NCBI RefSeq assembly: GCF_020042345.1 | Contig: NZ_CP083387.1 | Coordinates: 1,178,001 to 1,242,000 of the forward strand | Source: Arachidicoccus terrestris | GTDB lineage: Bacteria > Bacteroidota > Bacteroidia > Chitinophagales > Chitinophagaceae | Length of the DNA: 64,000 nt | Reading direction: 5' to 3' | Shown: positions 9,035 through 16,600 of the stretch, piece by piece | Layout: each line of letters opens with the position of its first letter | Position numbering within the stretch: position 1 is the first letter of the stretch | Made by a program: the position numbers and the translations under genes | The notes under the pieces: model-generated | Seen by the model: the letters and a program-made list of their open reading frames with translations, nothing else | Database searches by the model: none | Told to the model about the DNA's origin: nothing

Positions 9035-9874
9035 ATGACAACAGCTAAACCCCATAACAGGTCAACTAAGGGCAGTAGAAAAAAAAAGAAGCAGCCGTCT
9101 TCCAGAGTGAGTCATTTCTGGAAGATCTTAGGTATCGTTACAGTTGTTATGCTGCTGTTTTCTATTGCCAGGTACATTTATAACGTTCAGCATAACAAAG
9201 ACGCCTATTTTGCCCATTATAAAGAATTCGGGATTGATCTGCCGCAGAATTTTGCGATCCATGGGATAGATGTCAGCCATCATCAGGGGAAGATCAACTG
9301 GCCCATGGTAAAGTCCATGGAGTCAGAGAATGTAAAAATCGGCTTTGTTTTTATTAAAGCCACTGAGGGCTATACTTTGGTGGATAAAAGTTTTAAAGAC
9401 AATTGGTTTCAGGCGGGCCTTATGGGTATTCCCAGAGGAGCGTATCATTTTTTTATTGCCGGCAAAAGTGGCGCATTACAGGCCAAGAATTTTATCCGCC
9501 ATGTGCCGCGGGAACAGGGTATATTACCGCCCGTCGTGGATATTGAACAGCGATACGGAGTCGCTCCTGCCCTTTTTAGAAAACAGTTACAGATTATGCT
9601 GGACAGTCTGGAAAGTTATTACAAAAAAAGACCTATCATTTATACTTATGCCAGTTTTTATAACGATTTTCTGGACGGCTATTTTGACGGCTACCCTTTA
9701 TGGGTCGCTCATTATTTTGAACTTAAAAGTCCGCGGACAGACAGAGAATGGTTATTCTGGCAGCACAGTGAACAGGGTCATGTCTATGGCATTAAAAGAA
9801 AGGTAGACTTCAACGTCTTTAGCGGCGACAGCACTGATTTTAAAAAACTGCTGAATCCTATGACAGAAAGTTAA
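9035..9874 (+). CDS. Glycoside hydrolase family 25 lysozyme-like protein, membrane-anchored
   Basis: The 279-residue protein has a basic N-terminus, one transmembrane helix (about residues 29-48, ILGIVTVVMLLFSIARYIY) and a GH25 muramidase domain to the end. Family signatures are visible: GIDVSHHQGKINW near residue 78, FIKATEGYTLVDKSF, GAYHFF, PPVVDIEQ with the acidic pair, and the late DFNVFSGD segment. GH25 enzymes cut the MurNAc-GlcNAc beta-1,4 bond of peptidoglycan. The uncleaved anchor suggests action at the periplasmic face of the inner membrane, in cell-wall remodelling rather than attack on other cells. It is monocistronic, with its own -7 element and a strong terminator. Confidence 0.92.
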   Translation: MTTAKPHNRSTKGSRKKKKQPSSRVSHFWKILGIVTVVMLLFSIARYIYNVQHNKDAYFAHYKEFGIDLPQNFAIHGIDVSHHQGKINWPMVKSMESENVKIGFVFIKATEGYTLVDKSFKDNWFQAGLMGIPRGAYHFFIAGKSGALQAKNFIRHVPREQGILPPVVDIEQRYGVAPALFRKQLQIMLDSLESYYKKRPIIYTYASFYNDFLDGYFDGYPLWVAHYFELKSPRTDREWLFWQHSEQGHVYGIKRKVDFNVFSGDSTDFKKLLNPMTES

Positions 9875-9906
9875 CCGATGATCTGGTGTCAATCTGAAAA
9901 TAAAGT

Positions 9907-9953
9907 AGACAGCGGCTTCTTATTTAGTTAAACTAAATAAGAAGCCGCTGTCT
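9907..9953. terminator. 47-nt near-perfect palindrome, bidirectional terminator
   Basis: Two perfectly complementary 23-nt arms (9907-9929 and 9931-9953) flank a single central base, between the convergent GH25 and DUF4290 genes. The G+C-rich outer half and A+T-rich apex could end transcription from both sides. There is no long T-tract on either side. Confidence 0.75.
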
Positions 9954-9981
9954 AAACTCAATATGACTTGAATCAGCCGAA

Positions 9982-10710
9982 CTAATAACGCTTTTTATAA
10001 CCGCTATTGCTATTACGGTTACTATTATTACGGCCGTTATTATTCCTGTTATTATTATTATTATTATTACGGTTCATGTTATTCCCCCTGTTGTTATTGT
10101 TGTTGCTTCTGGGGGTATAATTTCGTCTGGCGCCGGTACTTACCGGGCCGAAGCTTGGTTTGAAGTCTTCCAGTTCTTTACGAATATAAGGTGCATTGTT
10201 GAAAGTAAGGTGCCCCTGAGAAAGCGCATCCAATTCGGTTTGTAATACCTGATCAGAAACGGCTTCCTTGTGCCAGTTATTATAAGAAAGCTTCATGTAG
10301 TAAGCAATGGCATTCGCCAATCCCTGTTTTTTCTCTTCATTTTCCTCGGAAAGCGCCTTTTCCACGACTACTTCAATGTTTTTGCCTAAATGCCTTTTCT
10401 TAGGATATCTTTTAGGATAAGGTAGCGGCTCGGGTTTCACTTTGTAGTTCTCACGGGTTGGAATGGGATAAGGGCTTTCTACTTCCAGTTTAAAATCACT
10501 CATGTAATAAAGATGATCCCACAGTTTATGCCGGAAGTCCTCAACATTCTTCAGGTGAGGGTTTAAAAAACCCATCAACTCAATGAGTACGCCTGCCTGT
10601 TGTTGTCTTGTTTCTTTATCTTCAATGGTAAGCAGATAATCTACCATTTTTTGAATGTGACGGCCATATTCCTTCATAACCAGGCCGGTACGTGCAGTAT
10701 TATATTCCAT
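9982..10710 (-). CDS. DUF4290 domain-containing protein with Asn-rich C-terminus
   Basis: Residues 1-190 match the Bacteroidota-specific DUF4290 family (MEYNTARTGLVMKEYGRHI, MVDYLLTI, WDHLYYMSDF). The function is unknown. The last ~55 residues are a low-complexity tail made almost only of Asn, Arg and Gly (NNNNRGNNMNRNNNNNN), which suggests a disordered and possibly RNA-binding segment. The ATG at 10710 is preferred over an in-frame TTG at 10728, because a TATTTTTG -7 element at 10726-10733 overlaps that TTG and the family N-terminus begins at MEYN. It is convergent with the GH25 gene. Confidence 0.88.
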   Translation of the reverse strand: MEYNTARTGLVMKEYGRHIQKMVDYLLTIEDKETRQQQAGVLIELMGFLNPHLKNVEDFRHKLWDHLYYMSDFKLEVESPYPIPTRENYKVKPEPLPYPKRYPKKRHLGKNIEVVVEKALSEENEEKKQGLANAIAYYMKLSYNNWHKEAVSDQVLQTELDALSQGHLTFNNAPYIRKELEDFKPSFGPVSTGARRNYTPRSNNNNNRGNNMNRNNNNNNNRNNNGRNNSNRNSNSGYKKRY

Positions 10711-10725
10711 AAAATTATTGAATTG

Positions 10726-10733
10726 CAAAAATA
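10726..10733 (-). promoter_or_regulatory. -7 element (TATTTTTG on minus strand) of DUF4290 gene
   Basis: On the minus strand this reads TATTTTTG, a TAnnTTTG match 15 nt upstream of the ATG at 10710. It helps decide the start, because the alternative TTG start overlaps it. Confidence 0.45.
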
Positions 10734-10854
10734 AACTATTTTACTGACAAAATGCAGTTAAGAATAAGCTCCTGGCAAACCTTCATCCATCCTTATTCAG
10801 GACCGATTCTGCAGGTCTTTAAGCGTGTGAAGAACTTTTCTGACAAAATATGAC

Positions 10855-11343
10855 TTACTTCATGTTAATAAATGTGAGCGGCAACTTGATATCAGAAGAT
10901 TTAAGGGACTGAATCACCTCCTGCAGATCATCTATTTTCTTTCCGGTAACGCGCACCACATCATCCATGATCTGCGCCTGTACCTTCAGTCCGGAATCTT
11001 TAATATGTTTAACGATTTTTTTAGCATCTGCCTGCTCTAGTCCGTTTTGGACCGGGACTTCTTTTTTAATCACCTTGCCGCTAGGATAGGCATCCTTATC
11101 AAAATTAAAGGCGGATGGATCAATCCCCTGTTTCATCGACCGGCTGATCAGTACATCAATAAGCTGTTTCATTTTCATCTCTGATTCCACTTCCAGATGC
11201 ACAACAAAAGCTTTTTTATCCAGGCTAACTTCTACAGGAGACCCTCTGAAGTCAAAGCGATTACTGATTTCTTTCTTAACAGTATTTACCGCATTATCCA
11301 GGGTCTGTAAATCGACCTTGCAGGCAATATCAAATGAGGGCAT
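10855..11343 (-). CDS. YajQ family nucleotide-binding protein
   Basis: The 162-residue protein matches the YajQ (UPF0234) family along its whole length: the N-terminal MPSFDIACKVDLQTLDNAVN, a middle KKEVPVQNGLEQADAKKIVK, and the C-terminal VRVTGKKIDDLQEVIQSLK. The fold is a pair of ferredoxin-like domains. Some homologues bind cyclic di-GMP or nucleic acid, but the role here is not determined. It follows a doubtful 101-codon frame by 4 nt. Confidence 0.95.
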   Translation of the reverse strand: MPSFDIACKVDLQTLDNAVNTVKKEISNRFDFRGSPVEVSLDKKAFVVHLEVESEMKMKQLIDVLISRSMKQGIDPSAFNFDKDAYPSGKVIKKEVPVQNGLEQADAKKIVKHIKDSGLKVQAQIMDDVVRVTGKKIDDLQEVIQSLKSSDIKLPLTFINMK

Positions 11344-11347
11344 AAGT

Positions 11348-11653
11348 CTATACTAAGTTTAACGAATGAATGGTATTATTCAAAATCCTAATTAGGTAGT
11401 CCACGGTTAATATGGACGCTACCTGAACTTCAAAGTTCAAATTGTAACCGGTCTTTGCCACAACCTTATACATGCTATTGCAAATTTCCGGCCAGTGACT
11501 GATCTTACTTACAAAACTGCACTTTTCCTTAAAATTAGGCGGATAAGCTTGCCGGGTCCGATTGCTCAATCTGGTAACATCTACTTGCCATGCTATATTT
11601 GTAATATCAGCTTTTTCAGGAAAAGGTCCTAAAAAAGTGCTGCCTTTATACAA
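11348..11653 (-). CDS. Doubtful small ORF upstream of yajQ, unrecognised
   Basis: This is a 101-codon frame (MYKGSTFLGPFPEKADITNI to LNNTIHSLNLV) on the same strand as the YajQ-family gene and ending 4 nt before its ATG. I recognise no family, signal peptide or membrane segment. It occupies most of the 437-nt gap between yajQ and the kdsC-like gene, a region that must also hold two divergent promoters. The close spacing favours a gene. The lack of any motif and the overlap with a competing plus-strand frame argue against one. Confidence 0.25.
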   Translation of the reverse strand: MYKGSTFLGPFPEKADITNIAWQVDVTRLSNRTRQAYPPNFKEKCSFVSKISHWPEICNSMYKVVAKTGYNLNFEVQVASILTVDYLIRILNNTIHSLNLV

Positions 11654-11742
11654 AATGGGGAAATCAATGAATACCAGCAGGGTGACTGATTACAAAAATA
11701 AGAATTTATTGAAACATTGCCAGCCTTTTGGCTTTTTAATTT

Positions 11743-11750
11743 TACTTTTG
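11743..11750 (+). promoter_or_regulatory. -7 element (TACTTTTG) upstream of the kdsC-like gene
   Basis: TACTTTTG matches TAnnTTTG, 30 nt before the ATG at 11781. A TTG at 11717-11719 lies 23 nt upstream, somewhat far for a -33 element. Confidence 0.4.
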
Positions 11751-11780
11751 TTTGAGACATACTGAGAAAACCCCCGCTTT

Positions 11781-12320
11781 ATGAACGCATTAGAACTTTT
11801 TAGGCAAGTAAAGGCATTTGTCTTTGATATTGACGGAGTTATGACGGACAATACCGTCCTTGTATTGCCGGATTTCAATATCGATGGCAAAATTGTCATG
11901 GCACGTACCATGAGTGTCCGGGATGGGTATGCCATCCAGCTGGCCGTTAAATTGGGCTATCCGGTGGCTGTCATCTCCGGTGGCAAGGAAACCGGCGCCG
12001 GCAAAAGGCTCCACGATCTGGGGGTCAAGCATGTTTTTATGGATGTAAAGGATAAAGTGGCTTGTTTTGAAGCCTTTATCAGTGAATATGACCTGGACCC
12101 TTCTAGCGTCCTTTTTATGGGTGATGATATTCCAGATTATCAACTCATGCAAATTACCGGAATCAAGACCTGTCCGGCGGATGCCTGTAATGAGATTAAG
12201 GCCATCGCTTCTTATCTGTCGCCGATCAAAGGCGGTCAGGGATGTGTCAGAGACGTTATCGAAAAGACACTTAAATTGCAAAATAACTGGCCTTTAACCA
12301 CCGATATAAAAGCGCAGTAG
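11781..12320 (+). CDS. KdsC-like HAD phosphatase (KDO 8-phosphate phosphatase family)
   Basis: The 179-residue protein is of the YrbI/KdsC class of HAD hydrolases, which remove phosphate from 3-deoxy-D-manno-octulosonate 8-phosphate in lipopolysaccharide synthesis. Motif I is FDIDGVMTD (residues 14-22) with both Asp residues. The family segment VRDGYAIQLAVKLG, motif II (VISGG), the Lys region (KDKVACFEAF) and motif III (FMGDDIPDYQLM) are all present. It is the first of three genes (phosphatase, UbiA prenyltransferase, Maf) spaced 17 and 24 nt apart, so they are likely one operon. Confidence 0.9.
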   Translation: MNALELFRQVKAFVFDIDGVMTDNTVLVLPDFNIDGKIVMARTMSVRDGYAIQLAVKLGYPVAVISGGKETGAGKRLHDLGVKHVFMDVKDKVACFEAFISEYDLDPSSVLFMGDDIPDYQLMQITGIKTCPADACNEIKAIASYLSPIKGGQGCVRDVIEKTLKLQNNWPLTTDIKAQ

Positions 12321-12337
12321 TCTAAATCTCAGATATC

Positions 12338-13276
12338 ATGTTACAAGGGATAAGTGCTTTTATCAAATTGATTCGCTGGCCTAATCTGGTATTCATATTT
12401 ATTACCCAGATACTCTTTGAATTTACGGTTATCATACCGGCATTTAGAGAAGCAGGCCTTAGCCCTAACCTGTCAGGCAGCTATATCTATTTATTAGCCT
12501 TATCCTCAATACTGATCGCTGCCGGAGGCAATATTATCAATGATTATTTTGACGTCAATATCGACCTGATCAATAAGCCCCACAAGGTCATTATCAGTAA
12601 ATATATCCATCGGCACTGGGCCATATTATGGCATATTCTGCTCAGCCTGGCGGGAGTGCTGTTGGGTTTATTTATTGAATTTAAGACCCATGCTTACCTG
12701 TTAGGGCTGACCAATCTACTCTGTGTGGTCCTTTTATTTGTCTATTCCATCGTTTTGAAAAGAAAGCCTCTTTCAGGCAACATTGTCATCGCTCTGTTAA
12801 CAGCATGGACGGTATTGGTGGTCACTTTTTGCGAAAGTAACTTGCTTTTTGCATCGGGAACCCGTCTCCCGCTATCAAAGATTACCCGTCTGACTTTTCT
12901 ATATGGCGGCTTTGCCTTTATCCTGACCCTTGTCAGAGAAATGATCAAAGACATGGAAGATATAGGCGGTGACAGCCGTTATAACTGCCGAACCTTCCCC
13001 ATTGTATTTGGCGTGAATGCAGCCAGGATCTATGTAGCTGTCTGGCTGGTCGTTTTATTGGCGCTGCTGGCTATCATGACAATTTATGTACTGCAATTTG
13101 GCTGGTGGCTGAGTGCGATATATTGTGTCGGACTGTTGATTGTTCCCACTGTACAACTATTTAAAAAATTACTTAAATCCGCTGAAGGTAAAGACTTTCA
13201 TGAAATGAGCAGCCTGGTCAAATGGATTATGCTAACAGGTATACTCACCATGCTGTTTCTAATTCTGCATGTATAG
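12338..13276 (+). CDS. UbiA family prenyltransferase
   Basis: This is an integral membrane prenyltransferase of 312 residues with about eight to nine helices. The two Asp-rich motifs that bind Mg-diphosphate are clear: NDYFDVNIDLINKP (about residue 68) and KDMEDIGGD (about residue 205). Bacteroidota members of this subgroup are often named geranylgeranylglycerol-phosphate geranylgeranyltransferase, but the lipid and acceptor cannot be read from sequence. It follows the kdsC-like gene by 17 nt and precedes maf by 24 nt. Confidence 0.9.
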   Translation: MLQGISAFIKLIRWPNLVFIFITQILFEFTVIIPAFREAGLSPNLSGSYIYLLALSSILIAAGGNIINDYFDVNIDLINKPHKVIISKYIHRHWAILWHILLSLAGVLLGLFIEFKTHAYLLGLTNLLCVVLLFVYSIVLKRKPLSGNIVIALLTAWTVLVVTFCESNLLFASGTRLPLSKITRLTFLYGGFAFILTLVREMIKDMEDIGGDSRYNCRTFPIVFGVNAARIYVAVWLVVLLALLAIMTIYVLQFGWWLSAIYCVGLLIVPTVQLFKKLLKSAEGKDFHEMSSLVKWIMLTGILTMLFLILHV

Positions 13277-13300
13277 CCTTACCTTCTCGCATGACACTTT

Positions 13301-13873
13301 ATGGATCAAAAGAAATTGATATTGGCTTCCGGCTCTCCCAGAAGAAAGCAGCTGCTCGAAGCCATCGGTATTCCATTTACCATACAAACCGCCAATACCG
13401 CAGAAGACTACCCGGAAGCTTTATCCGTTATGGATATTCCCGTTCATATAGCTACTAACAAAGCTAAAACAGTAGCAGCTATTACTACTGCTACTGATAT
13501 CATTCTGGCTGCAGATACCATTGTCGCCTTAGGTGACAGTGTCCTGGGCAAGCCCAGAGACCTACAGGAAGCAAAAGACTTTCTTAAGCGATTGTCGGGG
13601 AAAACACATCAGGTAATTACCGGCGTGTGCCTTTATTACGAACGGAAGGCGCATGGATTTGCCGTTAAAACAGATGTTCATTTTATGGAGCTCAGTGATG
13701 AACAGATAAACTATTATGTTGACCATTTTGCGCCTATGGATAAAGCAGGTGCCTATGGTATACAGGAATGGATCGGCATGGTGGGCATTGATGAAATCCA
13801 CGGGGATTATTACAATGTGGTAGGGCTTCCCGTGAGTGCAGTAAAAAAGGCGCTTACTGCATTAGGACTATAG
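13301..13873 (+). CDS. Maf-like nucleoside triphosphate pyrophosphatase
   Basis: The 190-residue protein has the full set of Maf motifs: LASGSPRRKQLLEAIGI at the N-terminus (substrate loop), ADTIVALGDSVLGKP in the middle, and DKAGAYGIQEWIG late. Maf proteins hydrolyse non-canonical or canonical nucleoside triphosphates to monophosphates. The YhdE-type subgroup acts mainly on dTTP/UTP. It is the last gene of the KdsC-UbiA-Maf run. Confidence 0.95.
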   Translation: MDQKKLILASGSPRRKQLLEAIGIPFTIQTANTAEDYPEALSVMDIPVHIATNKAKTVAAITTATDIILAADTIVALGDSVLGKPRDLQEAKDFLKRLSGKTHQVITGVCLYYERKAHGFAVKTDVHFMELSDEQINYYVDHFAPMDKAGAYGIQEWIGMVGIDEIHGDYYNVVGLPVSAVKKALTALGL

Positions 13874-14029
13874 TCAGTCTTTGCAAGCATCACATTGATG
13901 GCAAATACCTCTTTTATACCAGTGGCACAGCTGAAAAAGATACACGGATACACTGCTGAGGTTCGACAAGCTTCTTAAAAACCTAAAAGAACAATCACAA
14001 ATTGAACAATAACCAGCCGGGCCTTGTCA

Positions 14030-14647
14030 TTATCTTTGATGCTCAACAATCGTTCTGAACGTCAAATTCACTCTGGGCCTGGAAATCTTTTTAGTCGGTG
14101 GTAATCTATGGAGCCAATGTGTTTGTGTCGTGCCGGCCATAATGAGTAGGCTGCCATGTTCTAAATACAGTTCAACCTTTTCTCCGGTATTCTTATGTTT
14201 AAAAGCAAATTTACGTTCAGCTCCAAAACTCATGGAGCCGATGGCCCCATCTTTCTTAAGGTCTGTTTCTCCATCACTATGCCACGCCATTGCCTCTTCC
14301 CCATTATGATAGAGATTCAGAAGGCAAGAATTAAAAGTCTCTCCGGTTTGTTTTTCAACCTGTAACTTTAATTCAAGCAGCTCTCCGGTCCAGGGCAGGG
14401 CGTATTTAGTTGTTTTAGAGTAAGTATAGGAAAATGGCTTTTCTCCATACCAGGCTACCTTACGCTTGGTAAAGATCTTCCTTCCCATGATGACAGCCTC
14501 ATCATTGCGCCATGCTATAGTCTCTGATAAGACATTCATATAATGATCGGCTTTTTGCTGAGATAGTATTTTACCATAGTAATGCACGATACCATCATAG
14601 GGGAGCCAATTTTTATCCTGGTCAATTGTCTGATTAAATAAATCCAT
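14030..14647 (-). CDS. AlkB-like 2-oxoglutarate/Fe(II) dioxygenase
   Basis: The 205-residue protein belongs to the AlkB family of direct-reversal dealkylases, which oxidise methyl groups on 1-methyladenine and 3-methylcytosine. The iron ligands are visible as WHSDGE (H-x-D) and the distal His in HWLHRLP, and the 2-oxoglutarate-binding segment is RPRVNLTFR. An N-terminal nucleotide-recognition lid (RKVAWYGEKPFSYTYSKT) is present. The start codon lies inside the upstream Ada-type metal-binding gene (14-nt overlap), so translation is coupled. It is the last gene of a four-gene alkylation-response operon. Confidence 0.93.
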   Translation of the reverse strand: MDLFNQTIDQDKNWLPYDGIVHYYGKILSQQKADHYMNVLSETIAWRNDEAVIMGRKIFTKRKVAWYGEKPFSYTYSKTTKYALPWTGELLELKLQVEKQTGETFNSCLLNLYHNGEEAMAWHSDGETDLKKDGAIGSMSFGAERKFAFKHKNTGEKVELYLEHGSLLIMAGTTQTHWLHRLPPTKKISRPRVNLTFRTIVEHQR

Positions 14648-14879
14648 CTTTCCATTTTTTATAAGTCCGCCTTAAACAATGACCGCAAGGCCGATAACCG
14701 TTTTGAATCGCCTCCGGTTCTGACACAAAAAACACCCTATTGCTCTTTTTCATTTTTCTACCGGAAGCGCAACTCAAAAGGCCATAAATCTTAAGTTTAC
14801 TGTTACCGGCAAAGATAAGTTCCCTGTGTCTGATTTTGCTCCTTAAAGTGCTATCTTGAATATCCACATGTCGTATCAT
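14634..14879 (-). CDS. Stand-alone Ada-type metal-binding domain protein
   Basis: This 81-residue protein resembles the N-terminal zinc domain of Ada, which accepts methyl groups from DNA phosphotriesters. The pattern is IYGLLSCASGRKMKKSNRVFF followed within the next 25 residues by YRPCGHC. The last two zinc ligands (CGHC) are present, but only one of the first pair of Cys is seen: the C-x(3)-C of classical Ada is reduced to a single Cys. It is fused to nothing, while the HTH/methyltransferase protein of the same operon lacks this domain. It overlaps alkB by 14 nt and follows the 2OG oxygenase by 3 nt. Confidence 0.8.
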   Translation of the reverse strand: MIRHVDIQDSTLRSKIRHRELIFAGNSKLKIYGLLSCASGRKMKKSNRVFFVSEPEAIQNGYRPCGHCLRRTYKKWKDGFI

Positions 14880-14882
14880 GCG

Positions 14883-15596
14883 CTAATTATTCGCATCGTG
14901 AAAGATAACGCCTAAGGTGTACCGTTCTCCCTTTTTCACTTCACTAACCCCATGCTTTACATTGACACGGTAGTAGCCTCTACTGCCCTTTTCAGGCCTA
15001 AAATTAGTGGTAAAGATAACGGCATCCCCCTTCTTCGGGCGGAGAACTGTCACCTTCGATTGCGCTCTGGGTATTTGCTGGGTTAATACGAACTCGCCGC
15101 CCGTATAGTCCTCATCCGGTTCACTGAGCATCAGTACCACCTGCATGGGGAAATAAATATCTCCATAGAGGTCCTGATGCAGTGTATTAAAACCACCAGG
15201 TCCATACTTTAATATTAATACCGTTGCTTGCTTCTGCTCCTGTCTGTGACATTCAGTAAGTAGACCGGCATGGGTTAAAGGAAATTGCACTCCCATATTC
15301 AACACTTTACACCAACTGTTGGCAATCGGAGCCAATCTGGTATACAGATATGTCCTGATCTGCTCGATAAGGCCGGGCAACGGATAGTCAAAATACTTAT
15401 ACGTTCCTAATCCAAATCGATATCTGGCCATTACCACTGTTTTTCGATAAGGATCAGGGTTATCGTAGGACGATCTGACAGACCGGCACTGTTGATCAGT
15501 AAGCAAACCTGGGAGGATTGCATAACCGTTATGGTGCATGGCTTCGGTTATCCCCTCCCAATCTGCTTTGTTTATTTTACGCAGAATATCTTCCAT
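14883..15596 (-). CDS. 2OG-Fe(II) oxygenase of the alkylation operon
   Basis: The protein has about 237 residues from the ATG at 15596. The frame is open up to 15674, but that part overlaps the ada gene. The double-stranded beta-helix iron site is seen as the H-x-D of TLHQDLYGD near residue 148, a distal His in NVKHGVSEV and an Arg in GERYTLG that would bind 2-oxoglutarate. It belongs to the prolyl-hydroxylase-like 2OG-FeII_Oxy group rather than to AlkB. The substrate is not known. Its position between ada and the Ada-type metal-binding gene, with 3- and 11-nt gaps, suggests a second oxidative repair or RNA/protein-modifying activity in the alkylation response. Confidence 0.85.
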   Translation of the reverse strand: MEDILRKINKADWEGITEAMHHNGYAILPGLLTDQQCRSVRSSYDNPDPYRKTVVMARYRFGLGTYKYFDYPLPGLIEQIRTYLYTRLAPIANSWCKVLNMGVQFPLTHAGLLTECHRQEQKQATVLILKYGPGGFNTLHQDLYGDIYFPMQVVLMLSEPDEDYTGGEFVLTQQIPRAQSKVTVLRPKKGDAVIFTTNFRPEKGSRGYYRVNVKHGVSEVKKGERYTLGVIFHDANN

Positions 15597-15607
15597 TATT
15601 GTGTTTT

Positions 15608-16456
15608 TTAAATTGCTGACTGAGACTTCACGCCCTCCCACCCGATAATAGCGGTCTTCCTGGTGGTTCCCCACATATATCCCCCGAAGGTCCCTGAAGA
15701 TTGAATAACCCGGTGGCAGGGAATCAGATAGGCAACAGGATTGCTGCCAATAGCAGAACCAACCGCCCTGGATCCGTTAGGACTGCCGACCTCTCCGGCA
15801 ATTCGTCCGTAGGTAGAAAGTTTCCCCATGGGAATCTTAAGCAGGCTTTCCCAAACCTTTAGCTGAAAATCAGTCCCTTTCAGATGAAGCTTGATTTCCG
15901 GAAGCTTGCTCCAGTCATTTTGAAAGATAAATAATGCATTTTGTTGTAGCAGATCCAATTTCTGCTGAAAAACAGCGTTCGGGAATTTCAGCAGAAGATT
16001 CTGCAACGCCTTCTGCTCATCTTCTTCAAATGCCATATAGCAAACGCCTTTGGATGTAGAAGCGACAATCAATGGGCCAAATGGGCTCTCTGCAAAACTA
16101 TAATTGATCTGCAGGTTTTTAGCACCGTGCTTATACTCCGCCGGCGTCATGCCCTCGATACGAACGAATAAATCATGCAGCCTGCTGGTGCTGGAAAGGC
16201 CGGTTTCAAACGCGGTATCAAACAAAGTTGCCTGACTTTCCTGTAACATCCTTTTAGCGTGCTCAACACTTATATATTGCAAAAATTTTTTAGGGCTGGT
16301 ACCCGCCCACTGAGTGAACATCCTTTTAAAGTGAGAAGCGCTAAGATGCACTTTCTCCGCTACTACTTCTACACTGGGTTGGTCCTTAAAATGTTGCCGT
16401 ATATATTCGATGGCTTCCGCGATCCGGTTGTAGTCGATATTTGCCTGTGTTTCCAT
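15608..16456 (-). CDS. ada: Ada-like HTH / methylated-DNA-protein cysteine methyltransferase
   Basis: From the ATG at 16456 the protein has 282 residues. An AraC-type double helix-turn-helix (about 10-105, VEVVAEKVHLSASHFKRMF and FETGLSSTSRLHDLF) is followed by an O6-methylguanine-DNA methyltransferase domain with the acceptor Cys in IPCHRVIQSSG (about residue 245). It therefore joins a transcription activator with direct repair of O6-methylguanine. The N-terminal zinc domain, which in E. coli Ada senses methylphosphotriesters and triggers activation, is absent, and a similar domain is encoded two genes downstream. It leads the operon. Self-regulation is expected from the family but not shown. 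Confidence 0.92.
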   Translation of the reverse strand: METQANIDYNRIAEAIEYIRQHFKDQPSVEVVAEKVHLSASHFKRMFTQWAGTSPKKFLQYISVEHAKRMLQESQATLFDTAFETGLSSTSRLHDLFVRIEGMTPAEYKHGAKNLQINYSFAESPFGPLIVASTSKGVCYMAFEEDEQKALQNLLLKFPNAVFQQKLDLLQQNALFIFQNDWSKLPEIKLHLKGTDFQLKVWESLLKIPMGKLSTYGRIAGEVGSPNGSRAVGSAIGSNPVAYLIPCHRVIQSSGTFGGYMWGTTRKTAIIGWEGVKSQSAI

Positions 16457-16600
16457 CACGAACTTAATTTTAATATTGGAAATTATACTGCAAATTTCCG
16501 CAGAAGCTCCCAACCAGAAAATCCGATTTGTGCTATTTTGATCAGTAACTGTCGAGGCACATTCTACAACAGCGACTCAGCAACCACTGTCCGGCACGAA

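Noticed and set aside
9345-9806. A 153-codon frame overlapping the GH25 gene in another frame
   Set aside because: The GH25 frame holds all catalytic motifs. The alternative has none.
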